This document shows, in pieces, positions 34,187 to 43,093 of a stretch of 64,000 nucleotides of DNA. Source of the DNA: Aquabacterium sp. A3. GTDB taxonomy: Bacteria > Pseudomonadota > Gammaproteobacteria > Burkholderiales > Burkholderiaceae_C. Position numbers and translations under genes: made by a program. Positions within the stretch are counted from its first letter, which is position 1. The number at the start of each line of letters is the position of its first letter. Under the pieces are notes generated by a model. It saw nothing but the letters and a program-made list of their open reading frames with translations, was not told the DNA's origin and searched no databases. The DNA lies in the NCBI RefSeq assembly GCF_038069945.1, contig NZ_JBBPEV010000002.1, positions 464,644 through 528,643 on the forward strand. The letters run 5' to 3'.

Positions 34187-34648
34187 TCAGCGCCAGCATT
34201 CAACCGCCGTGGCCTGTGTGCCCGTGATGCCTTGAGCGCCCGTGTGGGTGAGCGTGAGGCTGCCGCAGGCATCCCCGGTCTGCGGGCCGGTTGGCGTGGC
34301 CACCAGGGTGTAGGCGCCGGCGGCCAGCGCGTCGGCGTCCAGTGCGATGTCGTAGCTGGTGGTGCCTGAAGCAGGCACCCGTTGCAAGCCGTCTGGCAGC
34401 GCCACGGCGGTGCTGCCGTCCAGCTCGATGTCATAGCGGTTGTGCGCCGCATAAAAGCGCTGCATGAACTGCGCGGCCTGCAGCAGTGCGCTGTGCGCCT
34501 CGGCCCGGCGTGAACGCTGCACGTGCTGGCTGTAAGACGGGTAGGCCACCGCCGCCAGGATGGCCACAATGACCACCACGATCATCAGCTCGACGAGGGT
34601 GAAGCCCTGGGCGTGAGACGCGGATCTCATGGGGGGTGTGGATGTCAT
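34187..34648 (-). CDS. pilE: Type IV pilus minor pilin PilE-like
   Basis: 153 aa with a class III prepilin signal: cleavage after G15, mature FTLVELMIVVVIVAILA with the essential Glu at +5 (E20). Two Cys near the end (DACGSLTL, AVECWR) form the D-region disulfide of pilins. It is the last gene of the fimT-pilVWXY1E operon, starting 11 bp past the pilY1 stop. It can be told from the major pilin by operon position. Start 34648 or the internal ATG at 34630 are both possible. Confidence 0.9.
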   Translation of the reverse strand: MTSTPPMRSASHAQGFTLVELMIVVVIVAILAAVAYPSYSQHVQRSRRAEAHSALLQAAQFMQRFYAAHNRYDIELDGSTAVALPDGLQRVPASGTTSYDIALDADALAAGAYTLVATPTGPQTGDACGSLTLTHTGAQGITGTQATAVECWR

Positions 34649-34658
34649 GGCGTGGGCG

Positions 34659-37600
34659 TCAGTCGGTGGGGGGCGGTGTGCGGTCGGGCGGGGGCTGGAT
34701 GCGCTGCCAGACCCGGTCAAGGATGACCGAGGCGTCCCGCAGCCGCCAGTCGGCCGCGCCCAGGCCGCCCTGGCCATGCTGGATGGACAATTTGCGCCGG
34801 CCAGAGCCGCTGTCGCGCTCACCCGTGAGGATGGCGCGCCGGCCTGGCGCCCTGGTCACCACACCCGCTGCATTCCTGTCGCCGACGTCGGTGACCTCGC
34901 CGTCGCCGCTGGTGTCGAACACGGGTTTGTCGTACTGCGCGCCGGTCAGGGCGGGCAGCAGGAAGTCGTAGGCGCGGCCCTCGGCCAGTTCGCACTCCAG
35001 GGCATCCGGCGAGGGGGAGATGGCTGTGATCAGCACAAAATCACCGGTCAGGACGGGCTCGTAGATCACCCTGGGGGTGTCGACCTGGTCGTTGCCGGCC
35101 ACGGGGGGGATGATCAACTCCAGTGCCCACCCCTGGCTGTCGGCGGTTTGCGGATGGTTGCTGACGGACAAGAAGGTGTAGGGCGACGTGGAGGTGGCGC
35201 TGTTGGTGAACGACGAGATGGTTTGCGTCACCAAGGCGCTGCGGGGCACCACGGCGTCGCCGGGCGGCACCAGGTCTGCGCTGGGCTGCTCTGCGGGCAC
35301 GGTGTCCAGCACGCCGTAAAAGGCTTGTACCTGGGTGGTTTGTCGGTCGGCCTCGGTGAGCAGCCGGCCGGTGCCGAACAACACCATCTGATGCGCATCG
35401 TGGCGCGTGACCACCGGGGCGGCCGTGATCGGCTGCACCTGGTCCAGGGTGCCCGCCTTGAACAGCGGGCGTCCACCGTGACCGACCTTCAGCGACTCAT
35501 CGTCGGCGCTGTACTCGAAGCGCCACAGATGGCCCTGCAGGTCACCGCCATACAGGGCCACGATGTCGCGGTTGGCGTTGCGCACCACGGCAACCCCGGT
35601 CAGCCCGTTGTCTGCGCTGGGTCCGACCGGGATGGCGCTGACCGCGCCGCTGGCCACGTCGATCACGAGCAAGGCCGCCCGATCGATGCTGCTGTTGATG
35701 CCGTTGCCCACCACGACCACCCATTGCCCGTTGGGCAGCCGGCCAGCCTCGGCGCGCGACAGGATGTGGCCGATGTAGGCCGAGGCCGGTATCGATGCCG
35801 ATGCCGATACCGACGTTGGCGATGCGCCGGTGTCGCCGTCGCCGCCGGTGAGGTCCCACAGCAGGCTGGGCTCTGCCCCTTCCAGTGGCAGCCGCAAGGC
35901 GAACAGGCCCTTGCCGCCGGCGCCCAGGCTGCCGATCAGCAGGTGCTGCCATGCGTCGTCGATCTGTACGTCTGCCTCGGTCAGCGGGCCGTCCACAAAG
36001 TAGCGGTGTGCCGCGGCATTTTTGGCGTAGCCCGGCTCGGCCAGGCGGTAGAGGTGCGGCAAGACCCCGCGCGGCACGAAGGCGAAGCGCTCAACGCCGG
36101 TCGCGGCGCTGAAGGCATGCAACATGCCGCCGTTGCCACCCACGAACAGCAGCGGATCATCGCGCCCGGCTTTGTCGGACCGGAACTGATCGTAACCATC
36201 GGTGGTGCCGTAACCCATGTCCAGCTTGTCGTGGGCCAGCACCGGGGTGCTGTTGACGATGTCGGCGAGCACGGAGGTGCGTTTGCGAAACTGTCCGTCT
36301 TCGCTGCCTTCCTGGCTTTGGTCGCCCCGCAGGTAGTTCACCAGCGCTGGCGAGGCCGGTTGAATCGATCCCATGGCCGCGGCGAAAGACGGCGAGGGTG
36401 ACTCGGTGCCACTGTTGGGGTCGGGGGCGTCCCACCGAAACGGGATCAGGCTGTGGCCATCGTCCGCTGTGGTCAGCACCTGACGGAGTGCAGCGGCCGG
36501 CAGGAGCTCGGCTGCGCTCCACAGCGCGCGGGCCTCGTCGGTCATGGTGTCATCGTCTGGCGACACCAGTTGCCCTGAGGCATTGAGCCGGTAGGCGTGC
36601 AGGTTGCCCGTCCACAGGCCGCTGTCGTACTCGGGCACGAATTTGAGGTTGTCGCTCTGCAAGGCGGTGGCGGCGGTGGTCACGCCCGCCTCGCGCAGGC
36701 TCTGCCCTGTGGCATCGTTGACCATGGTCCTCACCGCCCGCTCCAGATCGGCGGCGGTGCGCACGTTGTAGTAGGCGCCCCTGGAGTTGATGGCGGCATG
36801 CCACAGGTCGTCGATTTTTTGGGCGTTGCCCTTGTCCGGGTCGGGCCACGCCAGGGTGCCGTTGGCGAGCCTGGCCAGCGTGTCCTTGTCGGCCTGCAGG
36901 GTGCCTGACACCCCCAGGCCCACGGTGTACTGGCTGAGGTGCTGCCATGTGGCCGGGTCATGCCCCTTGGGCCGCACGCCGTCGCTGAGGGTGGAGAGAT
37001 CGGTGGCCCAGTACTTCAGCGCAAAGTCGGCCAGGGTGTTGGCGTAGCCCGGGCCGGAGGCTCTGTCCTGGTAGGGGTGGGTGCGGGTGTAGTTCTCGAA
37101 GGCCGGCTGGTCGCTGTCGACGTCGCCCGGCCACGCCACATCCTTGAATTCGTCGATCAGGTCGTTGTAGTAGCCATCGGTGGTCAGCATGTTGTACGAC
37201 CGGCGGCAGATCGATCCCTGGCCGCTGGCCGGCTCGGTGGAGGTCAGCGGCGCGGGGGTGTTCTCCCAGGGGCTGAAGGCCTGCGCGCTGGAGAAGTACT
37301 GTCCGACCTGCTCCATGGCCACGCGCAACTCGGTGGTGTTGGCGCTGACGAAGTGCCCCGAATCGTTGGTGTTCTGGATGGTGTCGACGAGGTGGCGGCG
37401 ATGCTCGGGCGTCAGGTCCTTGACGCCTTCAATGATGGGTATTTTGTTTTGGGTCCAGCGGTTGTATTTGGCGTGGCGCAGGGTGGTCCACCCCACCCGC
37501 AAAAGGTCGTCCATGTTGTGAAAGGCCTCGGACAAAGCCGCTTGGGTGGTCAGCATCCGGGTTCGGTAATACACAAACCAGTTGGCGTAGTTTTGCTGCT

Positions 37601-38405
37601 CCTGCGCGCTGGTGCAGTGATCCAGGGCGCACTCTGTGCGTTCCGGGTAGGTCGATCGCCCCGGAAAGTGCGGGCCGTTCTGGGTGGCGCTCGCCGAAAA
37701 AATGTCATAGCGCTTGAAGTGGCCGATCTGAGTCGGATCGGCCGAGGCGGGCTCCAGCATGTAGACGATCGCCGGGTGTTGAAGCCGGGTTGTTTTTTGA
37801 TCGTGGCATGGGGCGTCAAAAGGGCACAGCGGGTTCATCTCGTAGCTGACCGCGGCCGACAAATCGACCGCCGTGTCGGTTGCGCCTTGTTTCAGAGGGT
37901 CGATGTACGCTTTGGTGAACACCGCACTGGCGTACCGAAGCGTTTGTCCCGTGTCGGACACGCCAGCCGCCCAGGGCCGGTAACGAACGCGGGGGTCGTA
38001 GTAGATGGTGTTGACGAAAGGTGAGCGGGCATAGACCTGCTCGCGCAGCACCTCGGGGTTCAGGTACTCGCTGCCGATGTAGGCGGGCATGGCCGATGCG
38101 GGCGAGCCGGGCTTGCCTTCGCCCGGGTGCACGTGGTTCACGCCACCGGGGTACACCGTCAGTGTCTTGCCGTTCACGTTCGCCACCCATTCAGGCATGT
38201 GGCGGTAAGCCATCGAGGCCGAGGTGTCGACCGTCAGCATCAGGTTGGGCTTGGGCATGCTGCCCGCCGCACCCAACAAGGGCTGTTGGGCCAGCGCGAG
38301 TGTGGCCCCGGCCAAGCCCGGCAGGCCGCTCAGCAGTGCGACCATGACCCGCAGCCACGGACTCGTGTGGTTGGCGCGGTCCATGACGACCAGGGTGTGT
38401 GGCAT
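34659..38405 (-). CDS. pilY1: Type IV pilus tip adhesin/biogenesis protein PilY1
   Basis: 1248 aa. Signal sequence (hydrophobic residues ~19-40), then a von Willebrand A-like N-terminal domain starting with the MIDAS motif DTSAS at 60-64. The C-terminal ~600 residues form the PilC/PilY1 beta-propeller. Near the end an EF-hand-like Ca2+ loop DTSGDGEVTDVGD lies at ~1164-1176. PilY1 sits at the pilus tip, primes assembly with the minor pilins and acts in adhesion and surface sensing. ATG 38405 follows AGGAGAG. Largest gene of the window. Confidence 0.95.
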   Translation of the reverse strand: MPHTLVVMDRANHTSPWLRVMVALLSGLPGLAGATLALAQQPLLGAAGSMPKPNLMLTVDTSASMAYRHMPEWVANVNGKTLTVYPGGVNHVHPGEGKPGSPASAMPAYIGSEYLNPEVLREQVYARSPFVNTIYYDPRVRYRPWAAGVSDTGQTLRYASAVFTKAYIDPLKQGATDTAVDLSAAVSYEMNPLCPFDAPCHDQKTTRLQHPAIVYMLEPASADPTQIGHFKRYDIFSASATQNGPHFPGRSTYPERTECALDHCTSAQEQQNYANWFVYYRTRMLTTQAALSEAFHNMDDLLRVGWTTLRHAKYNRWTQNKIPIIEGVKDLTPEHRRHLVDTIQNTNDSGHFVSANTTELRVAMEQVGQYFSSAQAFSPWENTPAPLTSTEPASGQGSICRRSYNMLTTDGYYNDLIDEFKDVAWPGDVDSDQPAFENYTRTHPYQDRASGPGYANTLADFALKYWATDLSTLSDGVRPKGHDPATWQHLSQYTVGLGVSGTLQADKDTLARLANGTLAWPDPDKGNAQKIDDLWHAAINSRGAYYNVRTAADLERAVRTMVNDATGQSLREAGVTTAATALQSDNLKFVPEYDSGLWTGNLHAYRLNASGQLVSPDDDTMTDEARALWSAAELLPAAALRQVLTTADDGHSLIPFRWDAPDPNSGTESPSPSFAAAMGSIQPASPALVNYLRGDQSQEGSEDGQFRKRTSVLADIVNSTPVLAHDKLDMGYGTTDGYDQFRSDKAGRDDPLLFVGGNGGMLHAFSAATGVERFAFVPRGVLPHLYRLAEPGYAKNAAAHRYFVDGPLTEADVQIDDAWQHLLIGSLGAGGKGLFALRLPLEGAEPSLLWDLTGGDGDTGASPTSVSASASIPASAYIGHILSRAEAGRLPNGQWVVVVGNGINSSIDRAALLVIDVASGAVSAIPVGPSADNGLTGVAVVRNANRDIVALYGGDLQGHLWRFEYSADDESLKVGHGGRPLFKAGTLDQVQPITAAPVVTRHDAHQMVLFGTGRLLTEADRQTTQVQAFYGVLDTVPAEQPSADLVPPGDAVVPRSALVTQTISSFTNSATSTSPYTFLSVSNHPQTADSQGWALELIIPPVAGNDQVDTPRVIYEPVLTGDFVLITAISPSPDALECELAEGRAYDFLLPALTGAQYDKPVFDTSGDGEVTDVGDRNAAGVVTRAPGRRAILTGERDSGSGRRKLSIQHGQGGLGAADWRLRDASVILDRVWQRIQPPPDRTPPPTD

Positions 38406-38448
38406 GGGGCTCTCCTGTGTGGGCTGTGCTGCGCCTGGCGGCGCAGCG

Positions 38449-38955
38449 TCATTTCAGACGGATGGTGGACTGAAGCCAGACCACGGCGCCACGCAGGGTG
38501 TGGCCCGTGCTGGCATCGACCTCGTAGTCGGGGCTGAAGCCACGCGATGTGACCAGAACCACCTGGCTGCTCAGGCTGGAGGTTTCGGCCATGCACTGGG
38601 GCATGACCGAGGGCGTGAACGAGGCGTGTTCCAGCGCGATGTCGTCCTTGCTCAGCGTGACGGGCGCGCTGGTGCCGGACGGCAGCGCCCAGTGGGCCAG
38701 GTTGTTCCAGTGGCCCGGACCGCTGTGGGCCTTGATCAGGGTGGCGTCCTTCACGGCTTGCTGTTCGCAGTACGCCAGCGCAATCTGTGCGGCCTCCTGC
38801 GCCAACGCTTCGGCGCGCACGTTCTGGCTGAGCACATCGCTGTTGAGGGCCTGTTTCATGGTGAACGCGCTGGCCAGCCCGATGACCGCCAGCATGATCA
38901 GCACCACGACCAGCACAATGCCCCGTGGCCGGTCTGGAGAAACCACAGGTTTCAT
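38449..38955 (-). CDS. pilX: Minor pilin assembly protein PilX
   Basis: 168 aa. Prepilin leader PDRPRG cleaved after G12, mature N-terminus IVLVVVLIMLAVIGLASAF. As usual for PilX the +5 Glu is absent (Val instead), a sign of a tip-complex pilin like GspK. Two Cys (YCEQQ, QCMAE) may pair. Part of the complex PilV-PilW-PilX-FimU/FimT that joins PilY1 to the pilus. Confidence 0.9.
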   Translation of the reverse strand: MKPVVSPDRPRGIVLVVVLIMLAVIGLASAFTMKQALNSDVLSQNVRAEALAQEAAQIALAYCEQQAVKDATLIKAHSGPGHWNNLAHWALPSGTSAPVTLSKDDIALEHASFTPSVMPQCMAETSSLSSQVVLVTSRGFSPDYEVDASTGHTLRGAVVWLQSTIRLK

Positions 38956-38958
38956 GGC

Positions 38959-39903
38959 TCAACCTCCCAGGCGGTTGGGGATGTGGATGGTGGTGGTGAA
39001 CGCCCGGTAGTAGCGGCGATCAGGGGCGGTGACGGGCGATGGTGCCTCGGCGGTTTGTGCGTCGCAGTCGAAGTAGTCCATCTTCGAATCGAGCACCTCT
39101 TGCGCGCTGGCCAGCAGCAGGCACACCCGCACGGACGTGACCTGGTGCCACCCCGACTGCTCGACCCCGCCGATGTCCTGCGCCTGCGTGTAGGTGCTGA
39201 CTTGCTGGTTGGGCTTGCCATCGCTGCCCGTGCCGCTCAGGCCGTACCAGATGCGCATGTCGACCACGTTGTCGAACAGGGTTTCGGCCGTGCTGATGTG
39301 GCCGGTCGGCGCAGCCGACGAGCTGGCGCTGCCACCGCCGTTGCCGGCCATCATGAACTGGCCCGTGGCGCTGATCATGAAGCGCGCCTCCGCCAGGTAG
39401 TCCGGGGTGGTGGGCGAGCCTTTGTAAAGGTACTGCCCCAGCGCGTCTCGAGGCTCGGATGTGCCGCTGTTCTGGCGTGTGCCCATCAGGGCGTTGCTGC
39501 TGGTGGCCTGATAGGTCACCGAGATGGCATCAGGCCGGCTGCCTGCTTGGGTGCTGCAGCTCAGCTGGTCGATGCCACGCACCACATTGCTGGCAAAGGA
39601 GGTGCTGCAGCCAAACACCGCCTTGCCGGTGTACGCGCGTGTCAAGCCGGTCTCGCTGACGCCCGTCACTTCGCTGTAGCCCGCCAGACTGATGTAGCGG
39701 CGCATGAGGTTGAAGCCCAGGTTGGCGTTCTCGGTGAGCTCGGCGAGGGCGGCGCTCGTGCGTTGTGCCTGACGCGAACCAAGGTAGTTGGACAGCACCA
39801 CGCCAGAGACCACCAGCCCCAGGGCCATGGCCACCATGAGCTCGACGATGCTCAGGCCACGGTGACGCGCGACGCGCAGGCTGCCATGCAGGTGCGTGGT
39901 CAT
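38959..39903 (-). CDS. pilW: Minor pilin PilW
   Basis: 314 aa. Leader ends VARHRG; cleavage after G16 leaves LSIVELMVAMALGLVVSG with Glu at +5 (E21). The long C-terminal domain with Ser/Ala-rich loops is typical of PilW. ATG 39903 is chosen because upstream codons of the open frame (to 40041) do not look like leader sequence. Starts 10 bp past pilV; pilX follows 3 bp after its stop. Confidence 0.92.
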   Translation of the reverse strand: MTTHLHGSLRVARHRGLSIVELMVAMALGLVVSGVVLSNYLGSRQAQRTSAALAELTENANLGFNLMRRYISLAGYSEVTGVSETGLTRAYTGKAVFGCSTSFASNVVRGIDQLSCSTQAGSRPDAISVTYQATSSNALMGTRQNSGTSEPRDALGQYLYKGSPTTPDYLAEARFMISATGQFMMAGNGGGSASSSAAPTGHISTAETLFDNVVDMRIWYGLSGTGSDGKPNQQVSTYTQAQDIGGVEQSGWHQVTSVRVCLLLASAQEVLDSKMDYFDCDAQTAEAPSPVTAPDRRYYRAFTTTIHIPNRLGG

Positions 39904-39913
39904 GATGAGGTGC

Positions 39914-40528
39914 TCACAAGGCGATGTTGAAGTAGGCACACCGTGGCATCGAGGCACCTGGCTGTGATGGGTCATCGGCGTCTGGCTGCAGGGCCGAGGC
40001 GCATTCTTTGGTGTTGTGATCGGTGTCGCCGACCACGTCATGCCCGCCCCCTGGGGCGTCCCATGCCACCCAGATGTTGGCGGTGGCCTGGACGTCCTTG
40101 GCCTCGTCGCGGATGACCTCGACGTGAGCCCGCCCGCCAGGCAGGTTCATGAACAGCAGGCGTTGCCACTCACTGGTGTCTTGCAAAGCCAGGGTGGCGG
40201 ACGTGCAAGAGACGGCGGGCTGCTCTTCGGTGGCGGCGCTGAAGCATGGCACCCGCTCGGGCATGGCGTCGGGGGCCGAAGGACTGCCAGCCAGGTCGTA
40301 GGCGCCGCCGAGCGCCTGCTCTCGGTTGGCACGCATGCGCTCGGCCAGGTCCATGGCCAGCATGGTGGCCAGGCTGCGGTACTCGGTGGTCTTGTTGTAC
40401 TGGATGGCGTTGTTCTGCAGGGCCAGCAAGGCCAGCATGCCAAAGGAGATGATCAGGAACGCCACCAGCACCTCGATCAGCGTGGCGCCTGCGTGTTGTC
40501 GGGGCGGTCTGGAGCGCAGTTCAGGCAT
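39914..40528 (-). CDS. pilV: Minor pilin PilV
   Basis: 204 aa. Leader RPPRQHAG cleaved after G14, mature ATLIEVLVAFLIISFGMLAL with Glu at +5 (E19), then the PilV family segment ALQNNAIQYNKTTEYRSLA and the LAERMRANR helix. Four Cys are present. It overlaps fimT by 8 bp, so the two are translationally coupled. Confidence 0.92.
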   Translation of the reverse strand: MPELRSRPPRQHAGATLIEVLVAFLIISFGMLALLALQNNAIQYNKTTEYRSLATMLAMDLAERMRANREQALGGAYDLAGSPSAPDAMPERVPCFSAATEEQPAVSCTSATLALQDTSEWQRLLFMNLPGGRAHVEVIRDEAKDVQATANIWVAWDAPGGGHDVVGDTDHNTKECASALQPDADDPSQPGASMPRCAYFNIAL

Positions 40529-41129
40529 TGCAAGCGGTCTTTCCGATGTCCGTGACGCGCGCCCGGCCGGCAAAGTTCACGCAGATCAGGCGCTGATGCG
40601 CCTGGCCGCTGGGCGGCAACACGGTGACATGGCCTGAGGCCCCCACCATGACCCCGGTGTTCTGCAGGGTGTAGGCCAGGGCGCTGCCGCTGCGCCGCAT
40701 GCTGGCCACCCGTGCGCTCGCGGCGGGCTGGTCACGCAGGATCACGTCGCGGTCGGCGCTGGTGAGGCGCCCGTCTCCGTTGAAGTCCGAGAAGACCAGC
40801 CATCCGGCGGCGAAGCCGCGTGTGCCGGCCTGGGTCGCACAGCTGGGCGTGCCCGTCGGGTCGTTGGATGGGGCGCGGATGCACATCGACACGGGCAGCC
40901 CTCGTTTCATGGCTTCGGTGCGGGCCATGCGCACATCGCTGGCAAACTGCTCGGCCAGCGAACCGACGGCCTGACGCTCCAGAAAGGCCGTCATCGACGG
41001 CGCGCCCATCGCCAGCAGGATGGCCAGGATGCTCACGGTGACCATCAATTCAATGAGGGTCACGCCCCGCGATTTGCAGGGGGTCAGGAGGGGGCCGGCG
41101 CCAGGCGTGTTGGGTGGGTGGATGGGCAT
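40521..41129 (-). CDS. fimT: Minor pseudopilin FimT/GspH-like
   Basis: 202 aa. Leader with cleavage after G22 (CKSRG), then VTLIELMVTVSILAILLAMG with Glu at +5. The rest matches the GspH/FimT domain: RMARTEAMKRGLPVSMCI, then GWLVFSDFNGDG. FimT/FimU proteins are also linked to DNA uptake in competent bacteria. First gene of the minor-pilin operon; an in-frame start at 41153 is possible. The promoter lies in the 108-bp gap shared with ribD. Confidence 0.88.
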   Translation of the reverse strand: MPIHPPNTPGAGPLLTPCKSRGVTLIELMVTVSILAILLAMGAPSMTAFLERQAVGSLAEQFASDVRMARTEAMKRGLPVSMCIRAPSNDPTGTPSCATQAGTRGFAAGWLVFSDFNGDGRLTSADRDVILRDQPAASARVASMRRSGSALAYTLQNTGVMVGASGHVTVLPPSGQAHQRLICVNFAGRARVTDIGKTACNA

Positions 41130-41204
41130 CGGCGCATTGTGATCAGCCACCACGTAACAAGGTGTGCACCAAAGGACGGGCGGTAGCGGTGGCCTGATGA
41201 GCGG

Positions 41205-41213
41205 CCGTTTGTC
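41205..41213 (+). promoter_or_regulatory. AlgR-like binding word upstream of the minor-pilin operon
   Basis: CCGTTTGTC, one base from the AlgR core CCGTTCGTC, about 75-85 bp upstream of the fimT start in the gap between fimT and ribD. It is suggestive because an AlgZ/AlgR-like pair is encoded at 58585-60554. A 9-bp match is short and could be chance. Confidence 0.25.
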
Positions 41214-41237
41214 CCCTAATGGAGGGACAATCCGGGC

Positions 41238-42392
41238 ATGATCGAGTCACCCCAAGATGCGGCATGGCTGCAACAGGCGCTGGCCCTGGCCCACCAGGCC
41301 ATCGGCCTGTCCGAGCCCAACCCCCGTGTGGGCTGCGTGCTGGTGGGCGGCCACGGCGCGTTGCAGGGGCAGGTGCTGGGCCAGGGCCATACCCAGCAGG
41401 CCGGCGGGCCGCATGCCGAAGTCATGGCCCTGCGTGAGGCCGAGGCCCGCGGCCACAGTACCCAGGGCGCCACGGCCTACGTCACGCTCGAGCCCTGTTC
41501 GCACCACGGCCGGACGCCGCCTTGCGCCGATGCCCTGGTGCGCGCCGGGGTGGCCCGGGTGTGCATCGCGCTGCTGGACCCCAACCCCCTGGTGGGCGGC
41601 CAGGGCGTGGCCCGCTTGCAGGCCGCCGGCATCGAGGTGTCGGTGTTGCCGCCCGATCACCCGGTGGCCGTGGGCGCGAGAGAGCTCAACATCGGCTTTC
41701 TGTCCCGCATGGTGCGCCAGCGCCCGTGGGTGCGCCTGAAGGTGGCGGGCTCGCTGGATGGGCGCACGGCCCTGAGCAATGGCGTGAGTCAGTGGATCAC
41801 GGGCGAGGCCGCACGCGCCGACGGGCAGCAGTGGCGTGCCCGCGCAGGCGCGGTGCTCACCGGCATCGGTACCGTGCTGGACGACAACCCCCGGCTGGAC
41901 GTGCGCAGCGTGGCGGTGGCCCGCCAGCCCGTGCGCGTGGTGCTGGACGCCCGCTGGCAGACGCCGCCCGATGCCCGCTTGCTGGACGCCCCGGGCGAGG
42001 CCTGGATCATGGGCCTGCCGCCTGCTGATGAGCGGGCTGCCCAGGCCCGTCTGGCGCTGTCGGCCCGCGCGCAGGTGCTGGACACGCCAGCCGACCCCAC
42101 AGGCCAGCGCATCGACCTGGGCGCGGCCTTGACCGAGCTGGCGCGCCGGGGTGTCAATGAAGTGCATCTGGAAGCCGGCGCCCGCCTGAACGCCAGCGCC
42201 TTGGCCGGCGGCTGGGTGGACGAGGTTCTGGTGTATCTTGCCCCTTGCCTGATCGGGCCGGGCCGAGGCCTGGCCGATCTGCCTGAGCTGAGCACCTTGT
42301 CGGGCGTGCAGCGCTGGCGTTTTCACGAGGTCACCCCCGTGGGCGACGACCTGCGCCTGCGTTTGCGCCCGCTGAGCCCGCCAGGCTTTTGA
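41238..42392 (+). CDS. ribD: Bifunctional riboflavin deaminase/reductase RibD
   Basis: 384 aa. Residues 1-145 are the zinc deaminase (H59-A-E61; P86-C87 and C96 in the PCSHHGRTPPC segment). Residues ~150-380 are the NADPH-dependent pyrimidine reductase (RPWVRLKVAGSLDGRTAL). It carries out the second and third steps from GTP to riboflavin. First gene of ribD-ribE-ribBA-ribH-nusB on the plus strand, divergent from fimT. RBS GGAGGGA. Confidence 0.96.
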   Translation: MIESPQDAAWLQQALALAHQAIGLSEPNPRVGCVLVGGHGALQGQVLGQGHTQQAGGPHAEVMALREAEARGHSTQGATAYVTLEPCSHHGRTPPCADALVRAGVARVCIALLDPNPLVGGQGVARLQAAGIEVSVLPPDHPVAVGARELNIGFLSRMVRQRPWVRLKVAGSLDGRTALSNGVSQWITGEAARADGQQWRARAGAVLTGIGTVLDDNPRLDVRSVAVARQPVRVVLDARWQTPPDARLLDAPGEAWIMGLPPADERAAQARLALSARAQVLDTPADPTGQRIDLGAALTELARRGVNEVHLEAGARLNASALAGGWVDEVLVYLAPCLIGPGRGLADLPELSTLSGVQRWRFHEVTPVGDDLRLRLRPLSPPGF

Positions 42393-42462
42393 TTCCTGGG
42401 GCGGCCATGGTCGCCCAACCCTTCCGCTCCACCACCTTGTTCCTTTTGACGGACCACCGAGC

Positions 42463-43089
42463 ATGTTCACCGGCATCATCACTGGCCTGGGCCAGATCAC
42501 CGATTCGCAATCCCTGGGCGACGCCCCCCAGCATGGCCGCCGCCTGACCGTTCAGGTGGGCCCCGAGTACCTGGCCGACGTGGGCCTGGGCGACAGCATC
42601 GCCATCAACGGCGCCTGCATGACCGTGACCACATTGGACAAGGCCGCAGGCCGCTTCACCTTTGACGTGTCTGCCGAAAGCCTGGCGCGCACCGTGGGGC
42701 TGGACAGCCTGGGTCGGGTCAACCTGGAAAAGGCCCTGGCGGCGCACGACCGCCTGGGTGGCCACATCGTCACTGGCCACGTCGATGGCGTGGGTGACGT
42801 GACCGTGTTCGAGCCCGTGGGCGAGTCCTGGTTGCTGCGCATCCGCGCCCCCCAGGCCCTGGCGCGATTCCTGGCCTACAAGGGCTCCATCACCGTCAAT
42901 GGCGTCAGCCTGACCGTCAACCAGGTGGACGATGCGCAGGATGGCAGCACCCAGTTCAGCATCAACCTCATCCCTCACACCCTGGAGCACACCACCCTGG
43001 GCGACCTGAAAGCCGGCGCCCGCGTGAATTTGGAGGTGGACCTGATTGCCCGTTACGTGGAGAGGATGCTGGGCGGCAGCCTACAATGA
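42463..43089 (+). CDS. ribE: Riboflavin synthase alpha chain
   Basis: 208 aa, made of two repeated lumazine-binding domains (start [12 protein letters not shown]; second repeat beginning near [11 protein letters not shown]). It joins two 6,7-dimethyl-8-ribityllumazine molecules to give riboflavin. Starts 70 bp after ribD, and 4 bp separate it from ribBA. No FMN riboswitch is seen in the gap before it. Confidence 0.96.
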   Translation: MFTGIITGLGQITDSQSLGDAPQHGRRLTVQVGPEYLADVGLGDSIAINGACMTVTTLDKAAGRFTFDVSAESLARTVGLDSLGRVNLEKALAAHDRLGGHIVTGHVDGVGDVTVFEPVGESWLLRIRAPQALARFLAYKGSITVNGVSLTVNQVDDAQDGSTQFSINLIPHTLEHTTLGDLKAGARVNLEVDLIARYVERMLGGSLQ

Positions 43090-43093
43090 TGGG

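Noticed and set aside
34629..36401. 590-codon plus-strand open frame
   Set aside because: Antisense to pilY1; composition is a GC-rich shadow without motifs or ribosome-binding site.
42393..42462. Possible FMN riboswitch before ribE
   Set aside because: The gap is only 70 bp and lacks the conserved FMN-aptamer helices; the gaps before ribD and ribH lack them as well.
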